A stretch of 64,000 nucleotides of DNA from Lucifuga dentata (Eukaryota > Chordata > Actinopteri > Ophidiiformes > Bythitidae), in contig VXCM01000040.1 in assembly GCA_014773175.1 (NCBI GenBank), forward strand, positions 186,001-250,000. Direction: 5' to 3'. A program made the position numbers and the translations under genes. Positions 60,311 to 64,000 of this stretch are shown here, in pieces. Each line of letters starts with the position of its first letter. Within the stretch, counting starts at the first letter, position 1. Below the pieces are notes generated by a model. That model was not told the origin of the DNA. It saw nothing but the letters and a program-made list of their open reading frames with translations, and searched no databases.

Positions 60311-63079
60311 TCATTACAATACATGATACATTCAGGCAAAATATCCCTTTATGTAATTCTAAAAAATTCAATTCTGTGCATGCATCATGAAAATTCATCA
60401 AATGTGATTTATTAGCAGGGTTTGACCTGCACATTAGAGTTTTAAAGAAACCCGTATATAAGCCGACCTCCTTCCTGACTCAACTGGAATGATAACATCG
60501 CGCTCTTGTTCTTTTCATAACTTTTTTATTTTCAAAATCAAAATAACAAAGCATGACGTGAGATGAGGTCAAAAACTATAGTCTACTGCTGCAGCTCTCC
60601 AGCAGAGCGTCTATAAATAGCCTTCTCCTCCGTGAAACAGCCAGCGATGATCACCAAATCAGTCAGGTTAGATATAAATATTCAAAAATAATAACTTATT
60701 TCATTTCAGTTCTCCCAAATTAAATATTTTAAACGGTTGATAATTAAGAAATGGCTCTAACACCAGTACCGGTAAACATATTTCAGCAGCTGATTACCGT
60801 TAACTGACCAATCACAACAGAGCTTACTAGCTGCCGCAAAATGTGCTGGATAAGATGTTTAGTCAAGAAATATCCATTCTAAGATAGGATTTAAACTATT
60901 TTCCACAGTGGTAATGGGTAGTATTTCCACTCCTGGAAATTTTGTTCTCTGGGATCTGATTTGAATTACTTGTGTATAAGCCCAATTTGCTTTGTGAAAT
61001 TTGGTTTTTTTAAAAAAAAAGAAAAACATGGCTTATACTGGAGTTTATAAATGGGTAAAATGGGTGTTGATGTTACAGCTGGATGATAGTATAACTTGCT
61101 CGAGGTTATTGACCTCAACTTGACTTCCTTGGTCATCCTTACCCGCTGCATAGTTTGTCATCTTTTGTTTTCTTTTTAAACATGAGTGTAACAATATAAA
61201 TAACAATCATGGCATGCATTTATCAAGAATAACATCATTTTCTGTATATTTCTGTCTTCATTTTTATTCAGTTGTGGGTTGATATAAAGAGATAAAAAGT
61301 GCATATAGAATGTCATCTTGTGTGCACCAGTTTATTTCTAAAATAACACAAAAGTATGAAAAGCTGTTTTTGAACCAAAAGCAGATAAGTTTTGTTTTCA
61401 TCTTCGGCTTTCAGAATTCAGAATTTTAATTTAAGTACCTTAAAATAACTGCACAAGAAAATGAATGAACCAACAACACTATTACCACCTGGTGGCAAAA
61501 CGTGGAAGCATCACTGCATATTTTGTATTCAACATTTAATAATATGCAGGCCTGAGTGATGGTTAAAACGTTTTTTTTTTATAGCATGTATATTGTTTCA
61601 TAGCAAATACTGTGAATATGTGGCCTATAAACAAAAGTTTACAGGTTTATATCTAACTGTTATATTTCATTATTAAAATACCAAGACATAATTATGGGGG
61701 AAATAACAAATAACAGGAAAAAAGTTCATTTTCTTTCTTTTTTTTAATTGAAGGCTGCATACAAAAGTACAAATTGATTGTACTATATAACATTAAAATG
61801 TAAATAAAGTGAATTAAATGTGTAAATATACAACGTAAACGGATTAAAAAAAATTACGAGGGGTAATATATGTAAAGATTTTAAATAAAAAACAGATCAT
61901 AGTAGTTTTCACCCCTTTAGAGTTTTCTGCTTTGGAGAAAAACAAATAGAATTCATATTGTTTGATTTGATGCCTTTGATGAATGTGAAATTTGGCCATT
62001 AGAATTAAAAGAATAAATGAACAGTAGTTTAAATATTGCACGTCAGTGGCTCCATCTCAAAGTACAGTTAGTGGCAATGTCTAGTTTAATTTTTAAGATA
62101 ATATTCTTTGCAGGGTAAAATCTGTAAATCAACGTCAAACACGAAAAAGTTCACATAAGGCGGAAGGTTGCGATGCACCTGAAAGGCTGTGTTCTGGGCG
62201 AAAATAGCCCAAACTCCAGGATCAAGGGGTGGACCTCCAGCTTGTTTCTTTTTTTAAATTTACTCTGTCACTAGTTTATATTCCCTGGTGAAGTTGAGCA
62301 GAAAGAAGAAGACGGCTTCCACAGGTATGAACTTTAGTTTGACCTAGTTCTTGTTCAACTACAAGATCAAGAGAAGAGATTGTAATACTTGAAGATTGAT
62401 AATCACGGTTTTGATTAATGCATACCCTATTTTATTCATATCCAGCTGAGCTGCAAACCCGCTGCTATCACCGTTCTGTAGTGACCTACAGATGAGATAT
62501 GAGACATGCAGATATTTTATTGAAAAACATGTTTTATTATCGAAGAAGCTAAAGTACGCTATAACGCCATTTGTGTCACATTTGATACATGATCACCTTC
62601 TGAGACATCGTCAGCATGATCAGTTATTGACCAAAACGCCTAGGCTATTATATCCATATCTTAAAAAAAATAAAATAAATAAATAAAAAGTTCCAGTTTA
62701 AATATTGCACGTACTAAAGTTAAAGGCAGCAGGCTGATGCACTTGGGCACTGAAAAAGACTTTTTTCATACCAAGCAGTAAACCATCTGGAAAATCTGAG
62801 GAATGTTTACAAGGAACTTCCTGAAGGTTAACTATTCCCAATGTGCAAGCAGGCAAGTGAAACCAAATTGATTTGCATTTGAAAATGCATCCAATGCCGA
62901 AATTTAACAAGTGTTTTACGTAACATTAGTAGTGGCTGCATTCAGTTTAGTTTAGTAAGTATGGCAGTGACATGCGCATTAACACGGCTTGCACGGTACT
63001 ACTAAATTGAATGCAGCCATTAATAATAGCAGCATAAAATAATAGTAATCATAATAATTACAATCATTCATGACATGTT
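60311..63079. other. AT-rich flank upstream of abcb11, no gene seen
   Basis: No coding exon or RNA gene is recognised. Short open frames are random. Confidence 0.6.
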
Positions 63080-63420
63080 GCAGTTTTTGCCAAATAAGCC
63101 ACGCCCACTCAATTTTGGCAGCCAATTGTAGGAAAACGTTAAAGAACACCAAAAAATGAAGAATTGTAACTTTTTTCCAGCTTGGTTCAGACATTGTAAG
63201 TTTCATGTCTGAGTCAAAATTGTAGGAGGAGATACGAAAAAAGAGTTTTTGGACAAAATTCAAATTGGTGGAAAAGCTACAAGATGGAAATGGGCGTGGC
63301 TTACATGGATAGATGGATCTCAGTCCAAGGAATGAAGAGAAAAAAGAATTTTGATTCTACAGTGTATGGATCAGAAGTTATTAGTGAAACTTTAGTGCCC
63401 CTATCAGGTCAATTGATTAT

Positions 63421-63453
<33 letters not shown>

Positions 63454-63900
63454 CAGATTTCTTGCATGAGCATATCCGCCAAGTTTGGTTACAGTAGGCT
63501 AATTCTTACAGGAGATATACCACATTTTATAGCACATCTTGTAAAATGAGCCACGCCTACAGCTTTGTCAGCCAATTGCAGCAAAACGGTAAAGAATATC
63601 AAAATATGGCCGAAAACTTTCCCAGGCACAAATGGGCGTGGCCTACATGGTTAGATGCATCTACATGCAGGGAATCCAGCAGAAAAAGAATTTTGGTTCT
63701 AGGACATACAGTTCAAAAGTTAGAAGCCAAAATGTAAAGTTTTATAACAGCGCCACCTTCAGACCAATCAGTGTAAATTTTGTGGCCTAAGCAGCGGTGA
63801 AGTTTTTGAACCTATGTGCTAAGTTTGGTTGCTGTAGCTTTTATGGTTTCTGAGCTCCAGATACTATTAGCATCGTTAATATTAGCGTATTAGCTTCTCT
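63080..63900. repeat. two direct copies of a ~400-bp dispersed repeat
   Basis: Segments near 63090-63470 and 63545-63860 share AAGCCACGCC or GAGCCACGCC starts, GCCAATTG(T/C)AG, ATGGGCGTGGC(T/C)TACATGG, GATGGATCT or GATGCATCT, and AAAGAATTTTG(A/G)TTCTA in the same order. No coding potential is seen. Confidence 0.65.
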
Positions 63901-64000
63901 CGCTATAGTTTGAACTTACTTATAGCTATAATAAAGAACTGCAACAATAGATAATATCGCAGTCCCCAAGCAAAAAAATGTGTCATCTTTCAGTTATATA

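Overview
The window is nuclear DNA from a vertebrate, almost certainly a teleost fish. It has split genes with GT-AG introns, long AT-rich non-coding stretches, many CA/CT microsatellites and poly-A/T runs, and fish-type transposon relics (a Tc1-like element, a LINE 3' end, a MITE family). There are no bacterial-style operons, CRISPR arrays or phage genes. Two protein-coding genes can be supported.

Positions 1-38,529 hold no recognisable coding exon. They are probably intergenic DNA and/or a long 5' intron of the first gene, since a poly-pyrimidine tract plus AG acceptor sits at 38,500-38,529. This stretch carries a Tc1-like relic (7,604-8,366), several copies of a TTAA-flanked MITE, a LINE tail (about 27,505-27,745), microsatellites and an 18-bp perfect hairpin. 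At 38,530-38,797 lies a 5' leader with several upstream ORFs, followed by the intronless coding region of b3galt1 (38,798-39,781, + strand), a Golgi beta-1,3-galactosyltransferase.

Positions 39,782-50,156 are the convergent intergenic region, with poly-A signals, more MITE copies and two short-loop inverted repeats. From 59,784 down to 50,157 on the - strand lies abcb11, the bile salt export pump. I resolved it into 28 coding exons whose phases join into one 1,362-codon frame. A probable non-coding first exon ends at 59,979. An FXR-type IR-1 element lies just upstream (60,253-60,265), as expected for a bile-acid-induced exporter. The last 4 kb hold only AT-rich DNA and two copies of a dispersed repeat.

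b3galt1 and abcb11 are tail to tail and functionally unrelated. In mammals, as I recall, they lie in the same chromosomal block but far apart.

The sequence is a draft with about 19 single N characters. Nine of them sit exactly between two identical or near-identical 61-66 bp direct copies, which is the mark of overlapping contig ends that were not merged. Two of these false duplications fall in abcb11 exons and would make the gene look broken. When each is collapsed to one copy, the reading frame is intact.
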